Source of the DNA: Nitriliruptoraceae bacterium
GTDB lineage: Bacteria > Actinomycetota > Nitriliruptoria > Nitriliruptorales > Nitriliruptoraceae
Assembly: GCA_003554005.1 (NCBI GenBank)
Contig: PWEU01000013.1
Span: forward strand, 1 to 7,713
Direction: 5' to 3'
DNA length: 7,713 nt
Part shown: piece after piece, positions 1 to 4,886 of the stretch
Numbering within the stretch: position 1 is the first letter of the stretch
Layout: the number at the start of each line of letters is the position of its first letter
Made by a program: the position numbers and the translations under genes
Notes under the pieces: model-generated
What the model was told of the DNA's origin: nothing
Database searches by the model: none
Seen by the model: only the letters and a program-made list of their open reading frames with translations

Positions 1-750
1 CCAGTAGACGAAGAACAGCACGATCAGGATGATCAGGAACGCCGTGCCGAACAGGCGACCGATCTCCGGCCCCGGGTCCCCGGAGGTGAGCAGCAGGCCG
101 AAGGAGAAGGGGTCGACCGCGACGCTGTCGGCCACCTCGACGTCGCTGATGACGGTGGCCAACTCACGCTGCAGGTCCGCGACCTCGGCGTCGTCGAGAC
201 CACCCGTGTCCTGGAACACCAGGATGAGGCCCACGGTCGGCGGGTCCCCGTCGCCGACGAGGCCCTCGAACAGCCCGGCCACCTGGGGCGGGAGCATCTC
301 AAGAGCCTGCGCCTGGAACTCACGCACCGCGTCGTCATCGAGCAGCGCCGGGTCCACGCCCGCCATCCCGATGCCGGCCTCGGCAGCACCGAGGAAGGAG
401 GCGATCGGCGGCTGCTGACCATCGGCGACGAGGGTGTCAGCAAGTGGGCTGTCCTGGATCGCTGTCTGGATGTCGAGGCTGGCCCGGAGCGTGTCAGCGT
501 TGCGGACGTCCCGACCGTCGGTGCTCTGGACCACGATCTGCAGGACCGACTGAGGGTCCCCGAAGGTCTCGTCGATGGTGGCCAGCGCGTCGGAGAGCTC
601 GTTGTCGACGGCGACGCCGTCCTCCTGCACCCCCTGGCCGGCGAAGGAGCCGAGGACGCCGGTCACGAGCACGACCAGGAGCACCGTGATGACGGGGCGG
701 CGGGAGACCAGGGCGGCCAGGCCATCGAAGAGTCGACGCACGGGGGACAT
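1..750 (-). CDS. MMPL/RND-family transporter, N-terminal part (3' end outside window)
   Basis: The minus strand is open from an ATG at 750-748 to the left edge, giving 250 residues with no stop. A short basic N-terminus (SPVRRL) precedes one hydrophobic helix at about residues 19-37 (VITVLLVVLVTGVLGSFAG). About 195 polar extracytoplasmic residues follow, and a second hydrophobic helix begins at about 234 (LFGTAFLIILIVLFFVY) and is cut by the edge. TM1, a large soluble loop, then TM2 is the N-terminal plan of MMPL/RND exporters. The loop holds the usual 'L...F..PQSVLQIVVQ' opening strand. Members of the family export lipids, drugs or other hydrophobic molecules; the substrate cannot be read here. 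Start choice is open: GAGG abuts the ATG, which is too close for a ribosome site, whereas the GTG at codon 4 (741) lies 8 nt after the same GAGG and may be the true start. Codon use matches the neighbours. Confidence 0.85.
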   Translation of the reverse strand, partial: MSPVRRLFDGLAALVSRRPVITVLLVVLVTGVLGSFAGQGVQEDGVAVDNELSDALATIDETFGDPQSVLQIVVQSTDGRDVRNADTLRASLDIQTAIQDSPLADTLVADGQQPPIASFLGAAEAGIGMAGVDPALLDDDAVREFQAQALEMLPPQVAGLFEGLVGDGDPPTVGLILVFQDTGGLDDAEVADLQRELATVISDVEVADSVAVDPFSFGLLLTSGDPGPEIGRLFGTAFLIILIVLFFVYW

Positions 751-771
751 CCTCGTGAGTTGGGATCGGAT

Positions 772-798
772 GGTCGACGTTCGACCGGTTCCTGGTCG
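772..798 (-). promoter_or_regulatory. Operator-like dyad cluster upstream of the MMPL gene
   Basis: Positions 772-786 form a perfect inverted repeat, GGTCGA-CGT-TCGACC. A third half-site, GGTCG at 794-798, makes a second dyad with CGACC at 782-786 (7-nt spacer). The cluster ends 22 nt before the ATG at 750, in the leader or promoter zone. MMPL exporters are often controlled by TetR-type repressors that bind such short palindromes, so an operator is a reasonable inference. No regulator gene is adjacent in the window, and GC-rich DNA makes chance dyads common. Confidence 0.35.
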
Positions 799-888
799 GC
801 GTATCGGTTGCGCCGTGCAACTATCTCCTGGCTGCGCGCTGGATGCACGGTGCGCCGACCGGTCTCTCCGGCACCGCCCTCCCGGAGC

Positions 889-970
889 CCGGACCCCCGG
901 ACCGCCCGGACCCCCGGACCCCCGGACCGCCCGGACCCCCGGACCGCCCGGACCCTCCCGGGACCCCCGG
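889..970. repeat. GC-rich tandem repeat with GGACCGCCCGGACCCCCGG core
   Basis: The 19-nt core GGACCGCCCGGACCCCCGG occurs at 899-917 and 924-942, with a diverged copy from 941. Partial units flank these, so the repeat step is 25 then 17 nt. The minus strand, which is the sense strand of the MMPL gene downstream, carries repeated runs of three to five G (GGGGGTCC, GGGCGGTCC) that could form G-quadruplex structures. The block lies about 140-220 nt upstream of the MMPL start. It is not coding: its period is not a multiple of three and all frames give Pro/Gly/Arg-rich sequence. Confidence 0.7.
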
Positions 971-972
971 CT

Positions 973-1004
973 GCGAGAAACAGCGGATAGTCGCTGGTTC
1001 TCGC
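973..1004. repeat. 31-nt near-palindromic hairpin element, copy 1
   Basis: The sequence folds as GCGAGAA / TTCTCGC (7 bp), one A-G mismatch, CAGCG / CGCTG (5 bp) and a six-base loop GATAGT. Positions 974-1004 recur without a single change at 1046-1076, in the same orientation, including the mismatch and the loop. It lies 144-175 nt past the stop of the upstream LiaF-like gene. Neither strand has a T-run after it, so a classical intrinsic terminator is not supported. A REP-type repeat or a dimeric protein-binding site are the alternatives. Confidence 0.8.
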
Positions 1005-1045
1005 AACCGGATCCCGCCAGCCGGCACCCAACCACCCTCACGGCA

Positions 1046-1076
1046 CGAGAAACAGCGGATAGTCGCTGGTTCTCGC
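1046..1076. repeat. 31-nt near-palindromic hairpin element, copy 2
   Basis: This is an exact direct copy of 974-1004, set 72 nt away start to start. It lacks only the outermost base pair (A at 1045 replaces G at 973), so its outer stem is CGAGAA / TTCTCG. The flanks of the two copies are not alike, so the identity ends sharply at the element. Because each copy is almost self-complementary, left and right arms from different copies could also pair with each other. Confidence 0.8.
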
Positions 1077-1109
1077 GGTAAGGGCCCGGCCGGCCGCACG
1101 GGAGCCGGT

Positions 1110-1123
1110 CGCCGTCAACGGCG
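1110..1123 (-). terminator. Possible weak terminator hairpin after the LiaF-like operon
   Basis: CGCCG and CGGCG (5 bp) enclose a four-base loop, 24 nt beyond the stop codon at 1148. No T-run follows on the minus strand, so evidence for intrinsic termination is weak. The two longer hairpins further on may contribute. Confidence 0.25.
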
Positions 1124-1147
1124 CCCAGTGCCGGCACGCAGCCAGGC

Positions 1148-1855
1148 TCAGTCGCGGGTCAGCTTGACGTCACCGAACACCGCGGTCGCCCGGACCGCCA
1201 CCGTGGCGACCGTCGGAACCCGCGGCGGCTCGGGCGACCGGACATCACCGAACACGGCGGTCTCGCTGAGCTCCACGGCAACGTCGGCCGGCACGCGCAC
1301 CCGCACGTCCCCGAAGACCGCGAGGCACTCGACCACACCCTCGTCGGCCAGGGAGGGGGCCAGACGGCCCTCGGACTCGCCGAACACCGCCACGTAGGAG
1401 CGCGAGGGCGGTGTCCCGTCGGAGCCGCCGCGCACGTCGTCGAACAGCGCGACCGCCCCGCCCCCCAGGACCCCCCGCCGGCCGCCCGTGGCACCCCACA
1501 GCAGCAGCAGGCCGAGCCCGATCAGCAACGTCGGTCCGACGAACCCTTCGGGGACCACGGTGACGACCAGGATCAGTGCCCCGAACAGCGCCAGCGCCGT
1601 TCCCGTGACCCGCCTGCCGCTGACCGCCAACCAGGCGCCACCTACGACCAGCGCCAGCGGCCACCACGTACCGACGGCGTCGGCGACGCCGGCAGGCAGC
1701 ACGCCCAGCACCAGCAGCGCCCGCCCCAGACCGAGCACGATCAGCACGATCCCGGCGATGGTCAGGCCCGAGGCCAGCGGTCGCTGCACCGCTGCCACCG
1801 AGCCGGCCGTCACGCCCGCGAACGAGCGCCTGCGTCGATCGCTCTCTCGGGTCAT
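1148..1855 (-). CDS. LiaF-like four-TM membrane protein with VFGDV repeats (second copy in operon)
   Basis: The protein has 235 residues. After a basic N-terminus (TRESDRRRR) come four hydrophobic segments at about 31-51, 64-79, 84-102 and 107-121. A soluble C-terminal half carries four evenly recurring VFG[DE] strands: AVFGE 156-160, AVFGD 179-183, AVFGD 200-204 and AVFGD 225-229. Four helices followed by AVFGDV repeats is the arrangement of LiaF/YvqF-type proteins, which in Firmicutes hold the LiaRS envelope-stress response in check; the role here is inferred. The ATG at 1855 overlaps the TGA of the upstream gene (ATGA), with GGAGG 7 nt before it, indicating translational coupling. The open frame extends upstream to 2011, but that part lies inside the upstream gene and is rejected. 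It is a paralogue of the gene at 1852-2547. Confidence 0.85.
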   Translation of the reverse strand: MTRESDRRRRSFAGVTAGSVAAVQRPLASGLTIAGIVLIVLGLGRALLVLGVLPAGVADAVGTWWPLALVVGGAWLAVSGRRVTGTALALFGALILVVTVVPEGFVGPTLLIGLGLLLLWGATGGRRGVLGGGAVALFDDVRGGSDGTPPSRSYVAVFGESEGRLAPSLADEGVVECLAVFGDVRVRVPADVAVELSETAVFGDVRSPEPPRVPTVATVAVRATAVFGDVKLTRD

Positions 1856-2547
1856 CGTCCACCCTCCACGGGGTCCGAGTACCGCACCCGCACGTCGCCG
1901 AACACGACCAGACCGTGCAGCACCACCACCGGCGACTCGGGGTAGCTCGGCTGCTCCCTGGGCAGCGTCACGTCCCCGAGCAGCTTCGTGATGCGGTTCT
2001 CCAACCGCCACCCGGCGGGCACGTCGACCCGCACGTCCCCGAACACCGAGATGGCACTCACCACCAGCCGGTCGGTATCCACCCCGTCGTCGCCGACGAT
2101 CAGTCGGGCGTCGCCGAACACCGCCGTGGCCGCCAGCCCCTCGGCCCCCTGGGCACCGGATGCGCCCGGCAGCTCGGCCACCTCGATGTGGGCGGCGCGG
2201 ACCCGCATCCCGGCTTGGAGCATCGCACCGCCCACGACGACGAGGATGCCCGGGAAGACCAGGCTACCGATCGGGATGTCCACCAGCTCCAACGTCGACA
2301 CCAGGAGCATGGCTCCCACCACGGCGACGAACAGGCCCGAGACGGGCGATCCCGTGACCGCCCACCACACGCCTACCAGGATCACCGCGGCTGGCCACCA
2401 GCCAGCGAGCAGCTCCGAGGCGTCCACCACCTCGAGGTTGTCCAGTGCCAGGAGGACCCCCAGCACGATGAGCGCGAGGCCGAAGGGGACGGCGCCATCG
2501 ACCCTGCGACGGAGCCCCCCGCGAGGGGTGTCTGCACGGGTGGTCAC
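1852..2547 (-). CDS. LiaF-like four-TM membrane protein with VFGDV repeats (first copy in operon)
   Basis: The protein has 231 residues. Hydrophobic segments lie at about 20-36, 50-65, 69-86 and 92-111, starting with a PFGLALIVLGVLLALDNL helix typical of the LiaF transmembrane region. The soluble C-terminal half has four repeats: AVFGD 142-146, SVFGD 167-171, KLLGD 188-192 (degenerate) and VVFGD 214-218. This is the same plan as the next gene, so the pair looks like an old tandem duplication. I chose the GTG at 2547: it overlaps the TGA of the regulator gene (GTGA) and has AAGGAG 8 nt upstream. A GTG at 2565 would add six residues but places that AAGGAG inside the gene. The function is probably membrane-bound sensing or restraint of an envelope response; the direct partner is unknown. 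Confidence 0.85.
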   Translation of the reverse strand: MTTRADTPRGGLRRRVDGAVPFGLALIVLGVLLALDNLEVVDASELLAGWWPAAVILVGVWWAVTGSPVSGLFVAVVGAMLLVSTLELVDIPIGSLVFPGILVVVGGAMLQAGMRVRAAHIEVAELPGASGAQGAEGLAATAVFGDARLIVGDDGVDTDRLVVSAISVFGDVRVDVPAGWRLENRITKLLGDVTLPREQPSYPESPVVVLHGLVVFGDVRVRYSDPVEGGR

Positions 2548-2891
2548 GAGCCGGTCTCCTTCCACGATGCCAGCGGTCCCACCAGTGCAGCAGCCACCTC
2601 ACCATCGAGGTAGGTGCGCATGCCCTCACGGTAGGTGGTGAGCCGTTCGCGCCCCTGCGCGGTCAGCCGGGCCCGGGTCACCGGGGTGCGATCGTCGTAG
2701 TCCTTGGTGACCGCGACGTCGCCGGCTTCCTCCAGCTTGCGCAGGTGTGTCGACAGGTTCCCGGCGGTGGCTCCGGTCAGCTCCTGCAGCTGGGGGAACG
2801 TCAACTCGCGCCCGTCGCCGACCGCCTCGAGCAGGACCGCCAACTGCAGCCGGGTCGGGGCGTGGAGCACGGGGTCGAGGACAGGGAACAC
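2544..2891 (-). CDS. Winged-helix transcriptional regulator (HTH_34 / MarR-ArsR-like)
   Basis: This is a 115-residue, one-domain DNA-binding protein. The N-terminal helix (DPVLHAPTRLQLAVLLEAV) leads to the HTH LTFPQLQELTG / ATAGNLSTHLRKLEEAG, with the recognition helix at about 42-56. The wing follows (VAVTKDYDDRTPVTRARLTAQG, 59-80), and a C-terminal helix probably dimerises. The 'TxGNLSxHLxKLEEAG' run and the length fit small stand-alone winged-helix regulators of the PF13601 type. There is no ligand domain and no Cys/His metal cluster. The GTG start at 2891 has a full AAGGAGG 9 nt upstream. It is first in an operon with two LiaF-like genes and overlaps the next start by four bases, so it probably regulates its own operon in response to the envelope; this is inference. 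Confidence 0.85.
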   Translation of the reverse strand: MFPVLDPVLHAPTRLQLAVLLEAVGDGRELTFPQLQELTGATAGNLSTHLRKLEEAGDVAVTKDYDDRTPVTRARLTAQGRERLTTYREGMRTYLDGEVAAALVGPLASWKETGS

Positions 2892-2929
2892 CTCGCCGGT
2901 CCTCCTTCCGCCTCACGGCCTGAGTGACG

Positions 2930-2958
2930 AGTATGCCACAGACTGCTCTGCGCAGCAA
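2930..2958 (-). promoter_or_regulatory. Candidate sigma70-type promoter of the regulator/LiaF-like operon
   Basis: On the minus strand TTGCTG (2953-2958) and CATACT (2930-2935) are separated by 17 nt, matching the -35/-10 consensus at 3/6 and 4/6 bases. Transcription would begin near 2923, giving a leader of about 30 nt with AAGGAGG at 2901-2907. Placement is good and match quality is moderate. Confidence 0.45.
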
Positions 2959-2961
2959 AGT
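2942..2961. promoter_or_regulatory. Dyad over the -35 box, possible operator
   Basis: ACT-3 nt-CTGCGCAG-3 nt-AGT is symmetric about 2951/2952 and covers the proposed -35 box of the operon. A repressor bound here would block RNA polymerase. The first gene of the operon encodes a dimer-type winged-helix protein, so autoregulation is a natural guess. Only 14 of 20 bases are symmetric, and no second copy was found to support it. Confidence 0.3.
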
Positions 2962-3082
2962 ACATTGCGGATCCAGACCGCAGCGGTGGCGCGGGTAGCT
3001 GATCAGGGCCAACGGACCTGGCTACCGTGCGATGCCGGCCGCCACTGCCCCACCCGGCGACCCTACGGTCGAGGCGGGCCCC

Positions 3083-3184
3083 GCAGCACGCACCACCCCG
3101 CAGCGCGTGCCACCCCGCAGCGCGTGCCACCCCGCAGCGCGTGCCACCCCGCAGCGCGTGCCACCCCGCAGCGCGTGCCACCTT
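3083..3184. repeat. 17-bp direct tandem repeat, six units
   Basis: The unit GCAGCGCGTGCCACCCC runs head to tail. Four units are exact (3100-3116, 3117-3133, 3134-3150, 3151-3167). The first (3083-3099) differs at three bases and the last (3168-3184) at its final two. There are no spacers. A 17-bp step cannot keep a reading frame, so the repeat is non-coding. It ends 44 nt before the reductase GTG. It may be a length-variable VNTR in the 5' leader, or a multimeric binding array, although 17 bp is not a whole number of helical turns. Confidence 0.9.
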
Positions 3185-3228
3185 GGGGCTGGTGCCGCCC
3201 CGACCGACACCCGACCAGGAGCGACGAC

Positions 3229-4206
3229 GTGGACCGCCTCCCCTACGGCGACACCGGCCTCGAGGTGACCCCGATGGGGATCGGGTTGGCGGCGCTCGGC
3301 CGGCCCGGGTACGTGACCCTCGGGCACGCCGAGGACCTCGGCTCCGACCGCAGCGTGACCGGCCTGAACCGTCGCACGCACGAGGTGCTCGACCGCGCCT
3401 ACCAGCGCGGGGTGCGCTACCTCGACACGGCCCGCTCCTACGGCTACGGCGAGGCGTTCCTCGCCGACTGGCTGGCCAGCGATCCCGGCCGGGCAGCAAC
3501 GGTCACCGTGGGCTCCAAGTGGGGGTACACCTACGTCGCGGGCTGGCGCGTCGACGCGGAGGAGCACGAGGTCAAGGACCACTCGCTCGCCACCTTCGAG
3601 CGGCAGTACGCCGAGACCCGGGAGCTCCTCGGCGCGCACCTGGACCTCTACCAGGTCCACTCGGCCTCGTTGACGACCGGCGTCCTCGACGATCCCCGGC
3701 TCCTGGAGGCCCTGACCGACCTCGCCGGGTCGGGCGTCGTGGTCGGCATGTCCCTGTCGGGCCCGGATCAGGCCGACACGCTCCGGCGCGCGATGGAGCT
3801 CAGCGAGGCCGGTCGGGCGCCCTTCCGAGCGGTCCAGGCGACCTGGAACCTGCTCGAACCGTCGACCGGCGCCGCCCTGGCCGAGGCGCACCAGGCCGGG
3901 TGGGGCATCACGGTCAAGGAAGCGCTGGCCAACGGACGCCTCACCACGCGTGGGGACCTCCCGGCACGGGTGCAGCACGCGGCGACGCAGCTGGGCGTCG
4001 CGGCCGACACCCTGGCCATCGCCGCGGCGCTGGCCCAGCCATGGGCGCATGTGGTGCTGTCGGGGGCCACGACCGTCGAACACCTCGACAGCAACCTCGC
4101 TGCCCTCGGACTCGCGCTCCCGGCGGGGCTCATCGAGGAGCTCACCGCGACCGCCGAGCCTGTGGCGACGTACTGGGAGCGCCGACGCGCGCTGGCGTGG
4201 AACTGA
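3229..4206 (+). CDS. Aldo/keto reductase family oxidoreductase
   Basis: The protein has 325 residues, the usual size for a single-domain AKR with the (beta/alpha)8 barrel. These enzymes use NADPH or NADH to reduce aldehydes or ketones, or to oxidise the alcohol, in the cytoplasm. The start of the fold is clear (YGDTGLEVTPMGIGLAALG). All four catalytic residues are present: Asp66 and Tyr71 (LDTARSYGYGE), Lys97 (VGSKWG) and His144 (DLYQVHS). The late part (GITVKEALANGRL... VLSGATTVEHLDSNLAAL) matches the cofactor-binding end of the barrel. The GTG at 3229 is chosen because AGGAG (3217-3221) lies 7 nt upstream and the fold begins at once; the frame is open further upstream, but that part is repeat and promoter DNA. 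The substrate is unknown. The gene stands alone on the plus strand and ends 15 nt from the convergent rhodanese gene. Confidence 0.9.
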   Translation: MDRLPYGDTGLEVTPMGIGLAALGRPGYVTLGHAEDLGSDRSVTGLNRRTHEVLDRAYQRGVRYLDTARSYGYGEAFLADWLASDPGRAATVTVGSKWGYTYVAGWRVDAEEHEVKDHSLATFERQYAETRELLGAHLDLYQVHSASLTTGVLDDPRLLEALTDLAGSGVVVGMSLSGPDQADTLRRAMELSEAGRAPFRAVQATWNLLEPSTGAALAEAHQAGWGITVKEALANGRLTTRGDLPARVQHAATQLGVAADTLAIAAALAQPWAHVVLSGATTVEHLDSNLAALGLALPAGLIEELTATAEPVATYWERRRALAWN

Positions 4207-4225
4207 CGTGCCGGTGCCCGGTCAG
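4203..4225. terminator. Possible hairpin at the convergent gene ends
   Basis: CTGA (4203-4206) pairs with TCAG (4222-4225), and CCGG (4211-4214) with CCGG (4218-4221) around TGC; four unpaired bases form a bulge. The structure includes both stop codons, so it could serve both genes, but there is no T-run and the stem is interrupted. Confidence 0.2.
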
Positions 4226-4683
4226 CGGACGATGGTGGCCCCGGCGTTGGCGAGATCAGCGAGCCCCCCGGCGTCGTACACCTCGGTGAAGCCCAGGTCC
4301 TGCATGAACGCCGCGGCCTGGCCGCTGCGGTTGCCCGTCCGGCAGTACAGGACGTAGCTGCCATCGCGGTCGAGTCCATCGATCTCGTCGCGGAAGGCCG
4401 CCTCGTAGATGTCGACGAGCTCCGCGTCGGCGAGGTGCCCCTCGGCGAACTCCTGGGGGGTGCGGACGTCGATCACGGTCAGGTCGTCCCGGTCGGCCAT
4501 CAGGCTCACGGCATCCTGCGCCCCGATCCGGACGACCCCGGGCCGCGCCGTGGTGGCGTCGGCGGCGGCAGCAGCGCTGGAGTCGGCATCGCCGGTGGCG
4601 TCGGCGTCGCCGGTAGCGTCGGCGGAAGCGCAGGAGGCCATCGTGGCGGCGAGGGCCAGGAGCAGGAGGGTGGTGATCCGCAC
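4222..4683 (-). CDS. Rhodanese-domain lipoprotein
   Basis: The protein has 153 residues. A hydrophobic N-terminus (RITTLLLLALAATMASC) ends in a lipobox-like MASC, so Cys18 is the likely lipid anchor and the protein would face outward from the membrane. A low-complexity linker with DATGDA twice (22-33) and an Ala-rich stretch follows. Residues about 50-152 form a rhodanese-like domain: VIDVRTPQEFAEGHL (70-84) and the active-site loop YCRTGNRS with the catalytic Cys114. Rhodaneses move sulfane sulfur onto an acceptor; single-domain lipoprotein forms have no settled role. Start: GTG at 4683 has GGAGA 5 nt upstream. The frame stays open to 4890, but that would bury the signal peptide. The usual late Trp after the Gly pair is replaced (GGLADLANAG). 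The gene may have its own promoter, because 203 nt separate it from the GntR gene upstream. Confidence 0.85.
   Translation of the reverse strand: MRITTLLLLALAATMASCASADATGDADATGDADSSAAAAADATTARPGVVRIGAQDAVSLMADRDDLTVIDVRTPQEFAEGHLADAELVDIYEAAFRDEIDGLDRDGSYVLYCRTGNRSGQAAAFMQDLGFTEVYDAGGLADLANAGATIVR
4582..4617. repeat. 18-bp in-frame duplication in the rhodanese linker
   Basis: Positions 4582-4599 and 4600-4617 are adjacent 18-bp units differing at two bases. They encode the doubled DATGDA linker between the lipid anchor and the rhodanese domain. The unit is six codons, so copy number can change without a frameshift. Confidence 0.75.
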
Positions 4684-4846
4684 GGGCGTCTCCGATGAGG
4701 TCGGGACCGAGGCAGCACTTGGCTGCAGAGGTGCGCGAGTGTGCGCTCTCGGAGCTGGGAACGCCAGATCGCCAGCCGATATGTCCGGACGTTCCGCGAC
4801 AGGCGTCGGCGTGCAGCGAGCGCACGGTAGCGGGGGGGAGGGCGAG

Positions 4847-4858
4847 GGCCCGAAGGCC
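4847..4858 (-). terminator. UUCG-tetraloop hairpin downstream of the GntR gene
   Basis: On the minus strand GGCC-TTCG-GGCC forms a 4-bp stem closed by the very stable C(UUCG)G tetraloop, 28 nt past the GntR stop. No T-run follows; the downstream bases are C-rich. It could slow or end transcription before the rhodanese gene, but the stem is short. Confidence 0.25.
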
Positions 4859-4886
4859 GGACGAGGCGGCCAGGGTCTCGCGCGGC

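Larger units (their letters stand above)
751..1147. other. 397-nt intergenic region rich in repeats and dyads
   Basis: This gap separates the end of the LiaF-like operon from the start of the MMPL gene; both are transcribed leftward. I see no convincing gene in it: open frames here are low-complexity translations of the tandem repeat. From right to left it holds a 10-bp palindrome (GTGCCGGCAC, 1128-1137), a small GC hairpin (1110-1123), two copies of a 31-nt near-palindrome (974-1004 and 1046-1076), a GGACC-rich tandem repeat (889-970), and a GGTCG dyad cluster (772-798) near the MMPL start. No clear -35/-10 pair was found for the MMPL gene, although TTGCAC on the minus strand (815-820) resembles a -35 box. 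Confidence 0.6.
2892..3228. other. 337-nt divergent intergenic region
   Basis: This region separates the leftward regulator operon from the rightward aldo/keto reductase gene, so it should hold both promoters. The operon side has a candidate promoter (2930-2958) and a dyad (2942-2961). The reductase side has a six-unit 17-bp tandem repeat (3083-3184) followed by a Shine-Dalgarno at 3217-3221. No convincing promoter was found for the reductase; TACATT (2961-2966) and TACCGT (3023-3028) are possible -10 boxes without good -35 partners. No gene is seen: the frame open from 2704 into the reductase crosses this region but has no family-like sequence before 3229. Confidence 0.6.

Noticed and set aside
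973..1076. Pair of intrinsic terminators
   Set aside because: Stems are suitable, but neither strand has a T-run after either hairpin, and the full identity of loops and mismatches is not needed for termination.
843..1397. Plus-strand frame across the hairpins with a repeated EKQRIVAGSR peptide
   Set aside because: The peptide repeat only reflects the duplicated DNA element in the same frame; the rest is proline-rich low complexity and antisense to the LiaF-like gene.
1856..2011. Extension of the second LiaF-like gene to 2011
   Set aside because: It lies wholly within the upstream LiaF-like gene in another frame; the ATGA overlap with GGAGG at 1855 is a far better start.
3083..3184. CRISPR array or plasmid replication iterons
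   Set aside because: The units are directly abutting without spacers, which excludes CRISPR. No rep gene or AT-rich region is nearby, so an iteron origin is unsupported.
2704..3228. Upstream extension of the reductase reading frame (open from 2704)
   Set aside because: It would run antisense through the regulator gene and through 17-bp repeats that break any frame logic. The reductase fold begins right at 3229, which has a good AGGAG site.
4783..4790. GTCCGGAC palindrome upstream of the rhodanese gene as operator
   Set aside because: Eight GC-rich bases with no extension of symmetry are expected by chance here, and no promoter elements were found around it.
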